Origin: Cryptomeria japonica | Lineage: Eukaryota > Streptophyta > Pinopsida > Cupressales > Cupressaceae | Assembly (NCBI RefSeq): GCF_030272615.1 | Contig: NC_081407.1 | Location: forward strand, 152,973,048 to 153,037,047 | DNA length: 64,000 nucleotides | Direction of reading: 5' to 3' | In this document: piece by piece, positions 44,209-56,394 of the stretch | Position numbering within the stretch: the first letter of the stretch is position 1 | Layout of the letters: each line of letters begins with the position of its first letter | Notes under the pieces: generated by a model | What the model was told of the DNA's origin: nothing | The model's database searches: none | What the model saw: the letters and a program-made list of their open reading frames with translations, nothing else | Made by a program: the position numbers and the translations under genes

Positions 44209-47169
44209 TGTTGACGTGGCTAAAGTCAGATTAGCAACTCCTTCCGGTCAACACAATAGAATTCGCTGAGTATCCCATCCTCTCTTGCGTAAGGAATCCC
44301 TAATGCTGTTTAGATGATCAAAAGGGACAACCTCAAGATTCACTTCGTTAGGTCATGATTGCGAGATAGCTCAATGGTTTGATTTGTTTTGCTGGTAACA
44401 CAAAGGGGACTTACGTTATTAGATATAATAAGCTTTTTGGTTTATGCAAGGTCCCTAAAACTCTATAGGTCTTGATTTCATCAAATAACTCATGGGCTTG
44501 ATGTTAATTTTACAGTTTGCAACTTTCAGATTTTCTAAAAAAAGGGAAAAAGAGAGAGAGAGCAAGAGAGAAATGCTAATTACTCTTTAAAATAGCATAT
44601 TTGGATAAATAGACTGAGATCTTAAATTAACCATGTTTTACTTTGCCAGTTACTACACAACTAAATAAATTTAGTGCAATCTTCAAAGATAGAAATAGAT
44701 TTTCTAGTTTTTAAACACTAGTGCTGAATTTAAACATTCACCCATCTAGCATTTAACAACTAAACTAAGCATATGAACAAGTTCAGACTAACCATACAGA
44801 GGGATTGACAATCAACCAATCCTTAAGGGTATGAACTCAAGACCTCTATCAAATACAAACCCAAATATACTAGTTGAAAGAAAAATGCATAACATAAATT
44901 AAATGGTGAAGAAGAGAATCATGCACTCACAAGAAATAACAACAACTTTAAACTCCATTAATTTTGTGTATATTTCGACAGAGTTCCTGCAACAATCCAA
45001 GAACTTACAAAAATAAGGGAAAACCAGTCCCTTTAAATAGACTTTCAAAACTGGATGAATAGCCCAGATTTAATCATACAAGTGGCCCAGATTCATCCTA
45101 AAAGGAATGGCTGCCCATACCTAGTAAATAGGGAACATACCTCCCTACCAACTATCAACTAACTATCAATTACCAACCATAAAGTTGTCCCCCAAAAAGT
45201 GCACCTGCACGGAGCTCAAAATCTAAAGAGTGTACTTGGGTAGTTGGGGAGAAATAACTAACCTTGGGAATGCACTTTTTACCATCCCAAGATAGATATT
45301 TTCCCTTTTTACAATAAAAACTTATTTTCTCCATCGAAGTACTTCTTCCAGATATCCCGGCCTACTGCACGCTCTGCTCGAACACGATCTTGGAACTTTA
45401 TGCAGATGGATCTTAATTCGTGAAGAGGAGGCATAGGTGGGATATTCATCTTGAAGCTAAAATCTACACAGCGGTCATTTACCTCATTTAGCTGTTCAAG
45501 CCAATCGAAATCATTGTCGTTATAATCTTGGATGGCTACGTGGAATTTGCTGGCGCATGTTAAATCATCTTTAGTGTATGCAGCCCCTTCCTTCTTTGCC
45601 TGGCTCCTCCAGCGTACTCCGAACTCATCTGCGTCCATATCTGGTCTCCATTCACCAACCAATTTTTTCAAGATACCTGCATAGTTTTTCCCGACATGGA
45701 GCAGGGTTGCTTCACTTTCTTCCCATCCCTCATTTAGGAGGTCTATGACATCACCTTTCATCACCATAGCATGGTACCAGCCCACAAAAATGTCAAGGTT
45801 GTGAGGTTCAAAGATCAGCTGTGCTGTAGGATTCCAGGAATGAGTCCAGAACAACGCCTTCATAATGGGGAGTAGCCTATCAAGTGCCTTTCGCGTCCCC
45901 TCAATGTTGCTCCTGAGTGCCTGTATTGTCTTGTAGGTCCTCTTTGTATCCCGCTCCCAGTAAAGCAGATCATTAATTACTTAGGTTCCTATCTTCGCCA
46001 AATCTTCCATCCATTCCCCGGTTTGCTTAGCGGTGTCTCGGACACTCTCAAACTCAGCAATGGTTTTTTGTGCCAATGCCTAAGGAGGAACATGAGTCTC
46101 GGTGGCATGCTACAGTGGCCTAAGTAGATGCTCTACGTAGCTTTCGGCCTACTCAACACGTGCCCTATACATCTCCCACTCGACACTCATTTCATCCAGC
46201 TGTCTCAATATATTCTGCACAGAGTCCTTGAACTCTTCCCTCTCTTGCTCTTTTGTTGCTTTTCCCAATGGGATAGATGTAATGCTATAATCAACCAAAG
46301 TGATCTCTTCAACAGGTTTGCCTTCGAGCGGAGCAGCAATTTGAATTGTCCGATTCCTTTGTGCATCCTTGGTAATCCTGGAATAGGTTCTCGGCTTCTT
46401 CTTTCCTTTAGCTCGAGATTCCCCTATTCAAGAGAATAGGTCTTCCAAGTTTATCAGTGGCTTGACAGTTGCCTTTCGCTGGGCTTGAGCTAGCAACCAC
46501 TCGTGAGAGATAGTTTGACTTGAAGTTACTACTAATTCCCTACCCTGTTCTCTTGATGCCTCAGCGAATTCACTGCATAGCCGCGGCTGATCGAACATGG
46601 AAGAAGGTTGATTAGGTGCTGTATCTTGATCTTTGCTTATAGTTGAGTTTTCACCCACCTCACTGAGCAACTGTTGAGTAACTCCTAATGCCTGTTGCTC
46701 TCCAGTATTGTGGGACTCCTTAGTTCTGTCTCCAGATTTGAAATTCGGGAGTCTAAGTCCTTTAAATGATCTTCATTTTAAAACACCTCCTTTGCAATTT
46801 AACCATTTTGAGAGATTTCAACCTCATCTTATATTTTCAAAATCTTGGCTTATTTGGTTAAAAGGTGAGATCTTTGATTTGTCTTAGGCACTCAGAGAGC
46901 CAACTTTTTTCTCAGCTCACAACTTATTGTCAGCTTGGCAATCTAACCTAGTTGCAAAACTCTTCTTCTTCTCTCCAAGGTTTAAACCCTCTAGAATCTA
47001 GGATTCAGGCTAGCTCAACTTTAGGTCGGATCATTGTCCCAACGCTCGAAACCTTCACTATTGCGACTTCCTTGCTCAGCTACAAAATTTCACTCAGGAT
47101 CTCAATGAGGTAACAGATGAAAAAAGGGGGGACCCTGTCGACGACGAGGAGTGTGTGCAAGGCACAACA
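44209..47169 (-). repeat. Left (3') LTR of the Tat-like Ty3 element, with coding sequence inside
   Basis: The inner part from 44,209 (plus strand TGTTGACGTGGC) to about 45,250 aligns with 58,009-59,100, roughly three quarters identical by eye. On the minus strand the unit starts TGTTGTGCC...GCACACAC at 47,169, like the other family members, and ends CACGTCAACA at 44,209. Between start and TATA box (45,032-45,039) lies the C-terminal half of the family gene, whose end sits 1.1 kb from the LTR end, as in the 8.57-kb copy. The 47,169 boundary rests on motif similarity only; no good polypurine tract abuts it. Confidence 0.6.
45309..46670 (-). pseudogene. C-terminal half of the LTR-borne family gene, broken
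   Basis: Two open pieces (46,670-46,428 and 45,863-45,309) and the sequence between them read as one decayed protein with stops. The first part has INLEDLFS, KKKPRTYSRITKD, RTIQIAAPLEGKP and a later LGKAT stretch. These line up in order with DLESLIG, KKKATKMSKVIRD, RKVQVATPVVDKY and LGPLT of the gene at 36,071-37,444. The second part, 184 codons, is rich in Trp and acidic residues (DIFVGWYHAMVMKGDVIDLL) and ends 1.1 kb from the LTR end, as in the giant LTR. No known domain. It shows that the gene belongs to the retroelement family, not to a chance capture in one copy. Confidence 0.6.
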
Positions 47170-48058
47170 AATGGCAACTCTGCTGGAGAAATGCTCCCAA
47201 TCATTTCAAGGTCGTCAATCTAGATCGAACCCAGAATCTTTGGTTAGCCACCACGGGTTAGAAAAAAGATAGAGAAAAGTCTTTCAAGACTAAATGATGT
47301 TGCAGGTCAAATCAAATCATGCGTTATCGGATTAGCTAGTGTGCGCAATGAGGTTCATTCTAGCTTAGAAAGAGTTGAAGCATCAATGTTTCACTGTGTC
47401 AAGCTACCTTGGGGACTCATACTCCAAAAGCAACCTAGATAGAGCCCCACTGCCAGCAAGCGTTCATAGGCCCGACGAAGTTATCGCTTGTAAGCTCACA
47501 AAGATTGCTCTGTTTCCAGTAGATTTTCTTTTTTTGATACCGACAGAAGTGTCTGCACTCCCAAAGCCAAGCTTCTTTTGATATTTCTTTGCTTTTCAGA
47601 TTTCTTTTCACTTTACTTTTCTTTTTGGCTTTGTAGGCAATGAAGCCTATGTGGGATTGAGCGTAACAGTGGTCGTTGAAGCAGAGCTTCAGATTTTGAC
47701 ATTGACACAATGTCCTTTTGACGAGCAACTAATTCTATGCAATTGTTAAGTGTATTGTGCAATAATCACGATGTTGAGGATGAATTTTGACAAGAAGCAA
47801 GATTTTGAGGTGAAAGGTTATCTAGATCGATCCAACCTCCCTATGGGGCGCTCCGGTGATTAAGTGTCTTACTAGAGCCAAGATCAAAGAAATAATAGGT
47901 CACCAAACTCTGACTTTGTACACCAATGCCATACAATGAACGCAAACTCTCCTTCCAAAATGACAGAAGACCAACCCTTTTAAAAGCAAACCTAAACTAA
48001 AGCAGGAAAATGAAAAGAACTATTCTAATATTTACACAGGAAATGATTCAAAAGAAAC
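47170..48058. other. Region between integrase and the left LTR
   Basis: No coding recognised. Minus strand has an A/G-rich run at about 47,580-47,640 that could act as a polypurine tract. A GGTTCGATC-type B-box-like string on the minus strand near 47,225 has no A-box partner. Confidence 0.4.
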
Positions 48059-48439
48059 CTAAGGCTGGAAGTAATGCTTAAGGAATTGACCGTTTACAGG
48101 CAAGGGAACGTCCTCACCTGTTAGGGTCTTCAATCGGAATGCATTTTCTCCAAGAATTTTAGAAATCTGGAAAGGACCGAGCCATAGGTTATCAAATTTT
48201 TCATGCTCTCCTTTTCGCTCATGTGCTTTATCCCAACAAAGGACGAGGTCAGAAATGTGAAAGGCTTTCACTTTTGCTCTCCTGTCAAACCAGCGTTTGA
48301 CCACCTCCTGATGCTTGACAAAGTTGTCAATTGCGTTGTCTCTTTTCTCTTCCAAATATAACAGTTGGGACAACCTGACTTCAACATTGTTATCGATCCC
48401 TAGATACTCTTGCATGAACTGCAAGGTGGGAATTCTCAA
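48059..48439 (-). pseudogene. Integrase C-terminal domain of the Tat-like element
   Basis: 126 open codons with a RREKRDNAIDN-like helix, a VKRWFDRRAKVKAF stretch and GPFQISKILGENAFRLKTLTGE near the end, the SH3-like fold typical of Ty3 integrase C-termini (DNA binding). No chromodomain follows, consistent with a non-chromovirus (Tat/Athila-type) lineage. Separated from the core domain by a stop near 48,500. Confidence 0.8.
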
Positions 48440-48503
48440 TTGTATGGGGAAAATGGGGTCTAGTCCGTATACTAAGTGATACGATGATGTTCCGATGGCT
48501 GAC

Positions 48504-49295
48504 TTAACTCTTAAGTCTCGTGCGGTCTACACAAAGGGCAAACCTGAGCTGGGTATGCCAATCCTTAGGATTCTTGTCAAGCAGTTTTTTAATCACCTGT
48601 AGCAGGTTCTTGTTGATGGACTTGGCTAGACCGTTCCCTTGGGGATAGTAGTTGAATGAAAATTTTAACGCAATCCCATAATCAAAAGCCCAATTAGAAA
48701 ATTTTAAAGATGCAAATGGAGGACCATTAGCACAAACTAAAGCATGCGGACATCCAAAGCGTGTAATAATATTTTTTTCTAGAAATTTAATAATAGCATC
48801 AGTATTGCATTGTTTCAAAGATTGAGCCTCGGACCACCTCGTACAGTAATCGAAAGCGGTTAGAATGTACCTGTGTTGCACAGAGGAAGGTGGATTGATC
48901 ATACCAATAAAGTTGAGCGTCCATTGAGGGAACGACTTCACCTCCATGACTGGCTGCAGCGGCATTGCTTGGGTCCCTTCCCTAGTTGCAGCCACTTGGC
49001 AAACGTGACATGTCTTCACGTGTTCATTAGTATCCCTAAATAGGATAGGCCAATAATAGCCTGCCCTTAATATCTGGTGGGTTGTTGGCAAACCTGATCC
49101 ATGTCCGATTCCATACTTCGTGTGGAACTGCTCCATGATATGCTTTGCTTCTCCTCGATTTACGCATCTTAGGTAAATCCCCTCATGGTTGTTCCGGTAC
49201 AAGACAACTCCTTGTAGCATAAAGCGGCTTCTTTTCATCCTTAGAGCTCTTTTCTGCACTGGATTGAGGTGTGATGGACATCTCTGATTAAGCAA
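48504..49295 (-). pseudogene. Integrase zinc finger and core, catalytic residues lost
   Basis: 263 open codons. A leading part with FMLQGVVLYRNNHEGIYLRCV, then the HHCC zinc finger (FHTKYGIGHG...TCHVCQ), then the core. All three catalytic acids of the D,D,E triad look substituted: TLNFIG where the family has DFIG, CANGPPF where it has SDNG, and NGLAKSINKNL where it has an AE pair; two of the changes are explained by single G-to-A transitions. The frame has stayed open in spite of this, so the copy is dead as an integrase. Confidence 0.85.
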
Positions 49296-49388
49296 ATAGA
49301 ATGTGATGTCATCATACCATTCATCGGGCGAGACCTGTTCAAGTAGGTACTGCTGATGTACGATCCTCGAACATTCTGATACGAGGGT

Positions 49389-49637
49389 CTATGTTAAATC
49401 CTGACCTCTAACTAAATTCATAGGCTGGATTTCAATATCGTACTCTTGGATGATGGTCACCCATTTACCTCTCCTTTCCCCCAACTCATTCTGCATCAGC
49501 AGTGTCTTCACAACAACATCCGACACTATGGCATGTATCTTACTCCTCAATATGTAGTGTTGGAACTTCTTGATGGCTTTAACCAGCGCATAGGTGTGCT
49601 TCTCTGTATTGGGGTACCTTAGCTCTGCATCCTTCAA
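49389..49637 (-). pseudogene. RNase H (native, after RT)
   Basis: Open frame with ELRYPNTEKHTYALVKAIKKF and KWVTIIQEYDIEI, the RNase H connection typical of Ty3 pol (family order RYP..E...AL; KW...L.EYDI). The active-site region is degenerate. Lies directly after RT and before integrase with no second RNase H between them. Confidence 0.75.
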
Positions 49638-49751
49638 CGGGGAACCTATGAATGCTATTGGATGTTCCCCTTCTTCTTTCCTCTGAGTTAGAATTGTGAC
49701 ACAGATATGCTCAGAAGCAAAAGAGTAGATGTAGAAGGGCCGTAAATAATC

Positions 49752-50740
49752 CTAGCTTACCAAAAATGGTGCCTGGACAATAACCTGTTTGATCTCCTCA
49801 AAAGCCTTTTTGGTCACCGGGGTCCATTCTATCTCGGCATACTTCTTGAGCATGTCATTGAGGGGCTGCACTATATCTGCAAATCCGGTTATAAATTTTC
49901 TAACAAAATTTATCTTCCCGAAATATGATTTCAGCTCCTTTTTACTTGCGGGAAGGTTGATCTGTAGTATGGCCTTGATTATGTCGGGATCAATTGAGAT
50001 CCCTCTATCTGAGATAACATGACCGAGCAACTTGCCTTCAGTTACTCTGAACATGCAATTTTGGGGGTTTAGGATACCCCAAATTGAAAGCATTGCTGAA
50101 AAAATTTCCTCAGATCACTCACATGGTCTTCCCTCTTCTTGGAAAATACCGTCAAATCGTCCATGTAAATGATTATACACTTGCCTACCAGGTCCTTGAA
50201 ACCAATGTCATGGGGCGCTGAAATGTTGCACCTGCATTGATCAAACCGAAGGGCATCTGTCTATAAGCAAACACTCCCCACTTGGTGGTGGATGTTGTTT
50301 TCAATTTGTCGTCATACTCAACCATTACCTGGTTGTATTCGAATACCCATCCAGAAATGACATCATTTGGGATCCGTTGACAATCTGCAACACCTCATCC
50401 AAAGAGGGCAGCGGGTAGTTATCTTTTTTTGATGCCTTGTTCAAATTGCGGAAGTCTACACACAATCTGATTTCACCGTTCTTTTTCCTTACAGAGACAA
50501 GATTGGCCACCCAGGTAGAATGTCTTACTGGAAAGATCCCGCCAGCAGCTTCTTTATTTCTTGATAAATCAAAGGCTCCAAAAGAGCATTTACTGGTTGC
50601 TACCTCTGCCTAAATGGTTTTGAATCCGGCCTAGTGGTATAGTATGTGTTATGATTGAGGTATCATAAGTTTTCAGGTCTTCATACCCCCAAGCAATGAT
50701 ATTTGGAAATTCTCTCATGTTTCTAAGAATTTCGTCCCTT
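49752..50740 (-). pseudogene. Reverse transcriptase of the Tat-like element
   Basis: Pieces in several frames. From the 5' side: EFPNIIAWGYEDLKTYDTSI (linker entering RT), HTIPL, KKNGEIRLCVDFRNLNKA, YPLPSLDEVL, FLDGYS (family FLDGYSGY), MPFGLINAGATFQR, then after stops GKLLGHVISDRGI, KSYFGKINFVRKFITGFADI and WTPVTKKAFEEIK. The YxDD catalytic box lies in a damaged stretch near 50,160. The overall type is Ty3/gypsy, Tat/Athila side. Confidence 0.85.
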
Positions 50741-50859
50741 TCTTGGGTTGTGCATACTTTTCCTATCAGTACATTATTTTGATCATCCCTCGAGCCTACG
50801 TTGATCTTGTCACATATGCCTCCTTCAGAATCTCCTTCCTTGCAAGACTTCAGCTGATC

Positions 50860-51560
50860 TTAGTCAAAGATCCTTTCCAATTGTACCATCCCTCGAGGAA
50901 TAGTGTTTGTCTTGAGGTTCAAGACACCTTTGATGTCGATTTCTGCTTCTTGAGGTTCTTCTTCATCAATGATTTGTGTTGTGAACACGTCTGAACTTGT
51001 GATGAAATCTATAATGTGTCTGTCATCATCCAATACTTGGAAATTGGTGACATTATCAAGAATGGACGAGACTGATGTCAATTCAACGGTGAACTTTTTA
51101 AAACTCTGCATAGATAGTGGTTCCAGCGAGTTTGCAACTTGTGCCAAGGAATCAACAACCTGATTTTGTGATCGGAAAATGGTTTTAATGTTCAAAGCAT
51201 ACAAAATTTCCACTATGTCCCAGACGCGGTTGCGATAACAATTTAGCCTTTTTGTCATGACATGTGTACTGCTTTCTAACCTGTCTGACCACCACTTCTG
51301 AATCTCCAAAACAGTGCAATAGTCATGCTCCCTTTTTAATGACCAGCAACAGCCCATGAACCAAAGATTCATACTCTGCTACATTATTGGTACAATGAAA
51401 CTGCAATTTGTAGGCGGCCAGATAAGAGTCTCACCATTGGGGCTTATCAACTATATTCCTGCCCCGGCTCCACGCTTAGATTTTGAACCATCAAACCTTA
51501 GTGTCTGTTGGTTAACAAATTTGTCCTTAAATAATATTAAAAAATGACTCCCAAATGGCC
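50860..51560 (-). pseudogene. Additional RNase H-like domain placed upstream of RT
   Basis: Minus-strand reading begins LRFDGSKSKRGAGAGI (51,500 region), then after a stop a HGLLL-type stretch near 51,350, and continues in the open frame 51,372-50,860 with KWWSDRLESSTHVMTKRLNCY, VWDIVEILYALNIKTIF and SQNQVVDSLAQVANSL. This is the FDGS...E...D...N..AD..A order of the second RNase H found in Tat-lineage elements (RVT_3-like). Downstream comes an acidic linker and then RT. The position, ahead of RT instead of after the native RNase H, is unusual. Confidence 0.7.
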
Positions 51561-51649
51561 AAATTGAAAGACAAAACAAAGAACCAACAATTGAGTCATT
51601 TGTAATGGAAATTGCAAGTGCTCTCTGAATTTTGATATGAAGGTACAAC

Positions 51650-53595
51650 TGCTTTCGTTGGATAAAATGTATGTTTTCTGAATATGCTTTTAACTAGAAA
51701 GCAATAAAGGCAAACTAACATCTACCCATAATCATGAAAGTATATATGAAAAACTGATTTAAAATGAAGTGAATGAAGATAAGTAAAACACAATTTAATT
51801 ACCCACACCCACGGAAATACCCTTTCCAATAGAATCAAAATGCCCTAGACTCTGATCGAGTCTCTCTCATGCCTCAAAGAACAAGGGGGATCAGAATACC
51901 CAGGCAAAGAGCTAACAACAGATTTCTTTCCAATTTACAAGTTATTTCTGAAATCAAAGTTTCAGAATCAAATGCATATACACAATTTGATGTAACAGAA
52001 AAAGCAATGAAAGGTAATCACAAGAGAAACAAAGTTCAAGGTAATCAAAAGAAAATATTGACAGATGCACAAATCAGCAAAATCTTTTTTATTTCATCAA
52101 TGCCAAAATGTGGGCTCACAGACTCCACACCACTGTAAAATAAAACTATGCAGTTCAGAAAACTATGCTGCCCTTTCTTTTTATAGCAAAAAAAAAAATC
52201 TCTAGCTCTTTCTTTTTATTACATATATATAGCCTCCTTTTTTGAAGAGACTTTCAGTTATCAATAACTGATTCTTGATAAAGGGAATAAAATTCACATT
52301 CCCGTGAAATTGCTGCTCTCAAACATATTTTAAAACATCTTAAAATGTTTTAAAATATTATACATAAATAAGTAAGAAAGTTTAATTCTTGCAGCCACTT
52401 TTTACTAAATTCACCCCGGATTAACCGAACATCCTAGAGCCATGAAAATTTGCGAGTAGTTATGATATTTAAAATTACAAATGGGTTTTTAACCATCTTT
52501 GTACAGCTCGCCAAATCAAGGTACTTCCTTTGTAAATTGACCTTGCCAACCATATTGCTGCACTGAAAAAATATTAAAATAATACATCATATGAGCTCAT
52601 ACGGTCACAAAATTAAATCTGGGAGCATTTAAGACCAAAATATTAGGTGGGTTGTCTTTAGATTTTGAAAATTTGTAGCTTTGGTTTGGCTGCATTTTTT
52701 GGTTGACGGATATATGTGCAGAATTGGACTATCAGACTAAACCGTTGAACCTTGAACCTTGAACCGGAGGTTCAACCAGAAATAAAATTCATAACTTTCA
52801 ATTGAAAAACTCCATTTCCCATGAAATTTTGATAGCAGAATGAATCATTGAACCTTGAACCTTGAACCGCGAGGTTCAATCAGAAGGTTCAAAATTACAG
52901 ATTTTGCCCACAATATGTTTCATTAATCATTTTTCCTTTGCATTCTCCTGCGCGTTGAACCTTTGAACCTTGAACCTTGAACCAACGAAGGTTCAAAGGT
53001 TCAAGTTCATTCTCCGGAACGAACTTTTCTGCACAAATTAGACTTGCCGCGACTAAGGCATAATACAAACAGAGACTCGATGAACCAATGAACCGATGAA
53101 CTCTTGAACTAAACTCCAGGTTCAAAGACGCGAACACTTAGGCATAAAGATGCATTGGTCGAGACAGACTTGAAGCAGACAACTTAAGAGAATTAATTAT
53201 GCTGAATTAAACACACATTATCTCGACACAAGTATACCAATGTAAGAAAAATTATGAGTGCAAAAAAAATATGGGGTAACAATTGGCTCTGACTGGGGGA
53301 CGAGGACTGCAAGGATGAAGAGAATCCAGAACATCTTTGGGTGAGACTAGTGCCTTAACCATTGGGCAACAGGGTCAAAGAAATTGCAGGAATAAAGGGT
53401 GGTGCTTTGCAAAGGGGTGGAGGGGAACATGGCGAGAACTGAAAACTAACAAGCCAAAATTGATCAAGCTGAAAAAGAGACTAAATTAACCACAACTCAA
53501 AACCGGAAAGCCAAGCCAAAAGACACACAAGAGGAAAAGGAAACTAAGACCCTTATGCACCTGGACTAGGTGCAGCAAAACCAATTCCCAAATGG
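51650..53595. other. Gene-free AT-rich insert between RNase H-like domain and upstream frames
   Basis: Low-complexity AT-rich DNA with A-runs (52,185), a GAACCTT repeat cluster (52,738-53,115), and a partial pol-III-type A box on the minus strand near 53,360 without a B box. No coding supported. Confidence 0.5.
52738..53115. repeat. Clusters of 7-bp GAACCTT repeats with inverted AGGTTC partners
   Basis: Four islands contain CCTTGAACCTTGAACC followed within 10-20 bases by the inverted GGTTCAA (near 52,740, 52,848, 52,955 and, weaker, 53,085). Each island can fold into a small hairpin. The islands are about 105-130 bp apart. Confidence 0.8.
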
Positions 53596-55080
53596 CTATG
53601 CAAAGCCGTTAACTGGCTGGGAAAAATATGAGCCCTTCCTCAGCAATGGACTGTGGCCATGAAATGTAGCAGACGATAATGACCCTCTGGCGACTGCTTC
53701 ATTGCTAACTCTCAAATTAATGATGTGCAAGAAAAACCTGTATATGTGCTCATCTTCAAAACGCCACCTTTCATCATAAATTTTTGAATTTTCTTGAACT
53801 CCCTGCATGGTATTATTCAAGCATTTTTCTATTTTTGATTGCAAATAATAACATTCAGAGATATCTGAAGGGATGGCTGCATTATCTTTAGAATTTCTAC
53901 TATTAAAATTATCGCTCTTATAAGGACTTTCAGCATTTATACCGAGCTTGGAATAAAGAAAGACTTCATCAAGCTTAAGGATCTACAATAGCTGAAAAAA
54001 ATTCATATTTCTCTACTGCAATCAGATCTGAAAACTCCCTATCCACAACCAAAGCATAAAATGCATTAATACCTGAGCTTACATGTAGAAGAGCATTCTC
54101 CTTCAATGGATGACAAAAACTCATATGATTTCCTCTTCACAAAAAGAAATGTCTTCCAAAACCTTCGAAAATTCTTGAAACTGCAACGCTTTAACAACTT
54201 GGCTACTTTCTTGCTCTAGATTCATTTCAAAAGCTTCTTTTTCTTTCATATTTTCAAAAAAATCTTCAACAGAGCAAGATTTTGTTTTATGTCTAACACA
54301 AGTCCCATTAGATAAACAACCTTCAAACAACGTTATTGCATCTTCAAAGTGAAATGACTCCAGAATAGATTCATTAAAATCTTGCAAAGAATCTTTCTTA
54401 CCATCTTCTTCTATAAAATTGAAGGCTACATATTTTGGTTGTGTTAATCTGAAAACTTTCATCTTTAAAATTTTTTGGGACAAGTTGAATTTCAATAATT
54501 TCAAAATTGAAACTTTCTATTTCTGGAGAAGAAAAAGATTTCAACGAATCATTATCATTCAGACTCACAAGTCATCCAATGTTGTCTTGGTCATTCTTGC
54601 TTAATAATGTTAAATCTTCATGAGGTTGAATCGTTACTCCTAGACTTCTTGCTCACTCAAGATTGGAAAGTTGCAAGAATGAAAAGGAAATGAAATAGCT
54701 GGAGCATCCTCATCATCAACTCTTAATTCCTCTTCAAGTTGTGATATTCTCTCTTCATGTGCATGCAACAAATTTGTTCTTTCTTCCAGCTCTTTCAACT
54801 TGTGAAACCAAGTGCACAGACTCATCCATAAAAGTGCAAATACATGGTCATCTTCCTTACTTTTTCTTTGTTTTTACAGCTTTAGTAATACTTTCTTTGC
54901 AGCGATCCCAAAAGTCATGCAGCACCTTATCATCCATTTCAAAAATTTCTGTAATGGTAGACGGTTTTCTCCCATTTCTTCTATTTTTTTGATTTTGCAT
55001 AGTTTTTCGATAGAGTCACCAATCTCCTTGCACACAGAGATGTCTTTAAAACCCAAGGAAAGAAAGGACTGATCTTTTGT
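53596..55080 (-). other. Unidentified coding-like segment between protease and RNase H-like domain
   Basis: A series of minus-strand open frames (53,596-53,844; 54,121-54,504; 54,640-54,825; 54,874-55,125) with coding-like composition: a Glu/Leu-rich coiled coil (LEERTNLLHAHEERISQLEEE), an acidic Phe-rich stretch (FHFEDAITLFEGCLSN) and others. Frames change repeatedly. No family recognised. It may be a captured host fragment or a lineage-specific part of the polyprotein; a gene of its own is unlikely because no intact start-to-stop frame spans it. Confidence 0.3.
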
Positions 55081-55089
55081 TTTCAATGT

Positions 55090-55839
55090 CCCTAGTAGAT
55101 GATGATGAGATATCATCATGTCCATTTTGCACTTCAGTGTCTTCTGTAATTCTTTCTAAATTTGGAACTGGTCCTGAACATTGAACCAGTAAGACTTCAT
55201 TTGTGGGGCCCATATCAAGCCTGTAGGTTCCCATATCAGACTCCAAAAACAGAGTCTCGTTGGTCTGATTATATTCCGTGATCATCAACTTAAGCCTAGG
55301 TTCAGACTCAATTCGGATTTGGTTTGCCACACCTCTCCATGGCATCCACATGTGGGTAAAGCTTGAGTGCAACCATCCATTGAGGACGCGGGTCCAATCT
55401 CTGCTCAGTAGCATACCATGTCTCAGGAAAGTACCACTTGGATGCCAATGTACATCTGGATGCGTGGATCTGCTGTCAACTACATATGAATGTTGTTTAA
55501 TTCACCCACCGCATTTACTTCAATTTTGTCTAACTGTGTCACTTTTCTGTTGGTCTTGGCGGGGGTTAGGCCTAAAGCAGTGCATATAGATAGATGCATA
55601 ACATTAGCTGAAGCTCCTGAATCTATTAAACAGTTATGCAGATTTTTACCAAAAATCCTAAGCGTCAACAAGAAAGGTGGGGGTTCCAGGTTTTCTGTAA
55701 ACAAATTTTTGGTGGGTTCTTTCGGGATTATATCATTTTCTGTCACCGGGGTATTTTGAGCTCTTCCCTGGGCTCTGACTTCAAAACCAGTTCTTATGGA
55801 TTGATCAACCGAAGATTCCACTTGTGCCACATAATTCAT
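55090..55839 (-). pseudogene. Aspartic protease region of the Tat-like element
   Basis: The open frame 55,839-55,480 contains LIDSGASANVMH (about residue 85), the retropepsin active site, preceded by the FLLTLRIFGKNLHN strand. A stop separates it from a following frame (55,414-55,046) carrying LRHGMLLSRDWTRVLNG, a stretch that in related elements closes the protease. It would process Gag-Pol. The region is damaged by stops but easily recognised. Confidence 0.8.
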
Positions 55840-56394
55840 CGTCGCACTCTAGCATTTGCTGGTCCTCTTTCTCTTACTTCATTGTTGATTTTCACAGGTT
55901 GCTCGGGTGGAGCTCTCTGTCCTAAGTTCTCATCACCCCTTTTTGCCTAAACCGGCGAAACTTCCCTAAGGCTGCCCAATATTGCGTCCCTTAACTCCTA
56001 AACTTTCATTAGTTCAGCGAGCGACAGACTAATTTTGACCTTCCTAAACTCTTCTGCCACCAATTGGCCTAGCCTATTGATTTCTGACTTATCAGAGGGC
56101 TGCTCTACTTGAGATGGTTGAGCGGCTGTATTCTGGCTTGAGGCAGTAGTTAGCTAGTTTGGGAAAACTGGTGCCCTAGCAGGAGCTTGTGCTTTCTGAG
56201 GTGGACCTTGGTTTACGTATTGTTGTGGCGCCCTTGGATAACCTAGTTTATTATTTGCATTTTGGTCTAGAGGGAGTTGAATGTCCTTTGGAGGTGTGGA
56301 GGTGGTATACGGGCCACTGTTTTTGATTTGATTGTTGTTATAGTACCCCCAGTTGTCGTGTTGGTACTGCTAAGAATGCATTCACATCTATGGG

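Noticed and set aside
53340-53380. tRNA-like A box on the minus strand (CAATGGTTAAGGCACTAG)
   Set aside because: No B box at the expected distance and no cloverleaf.
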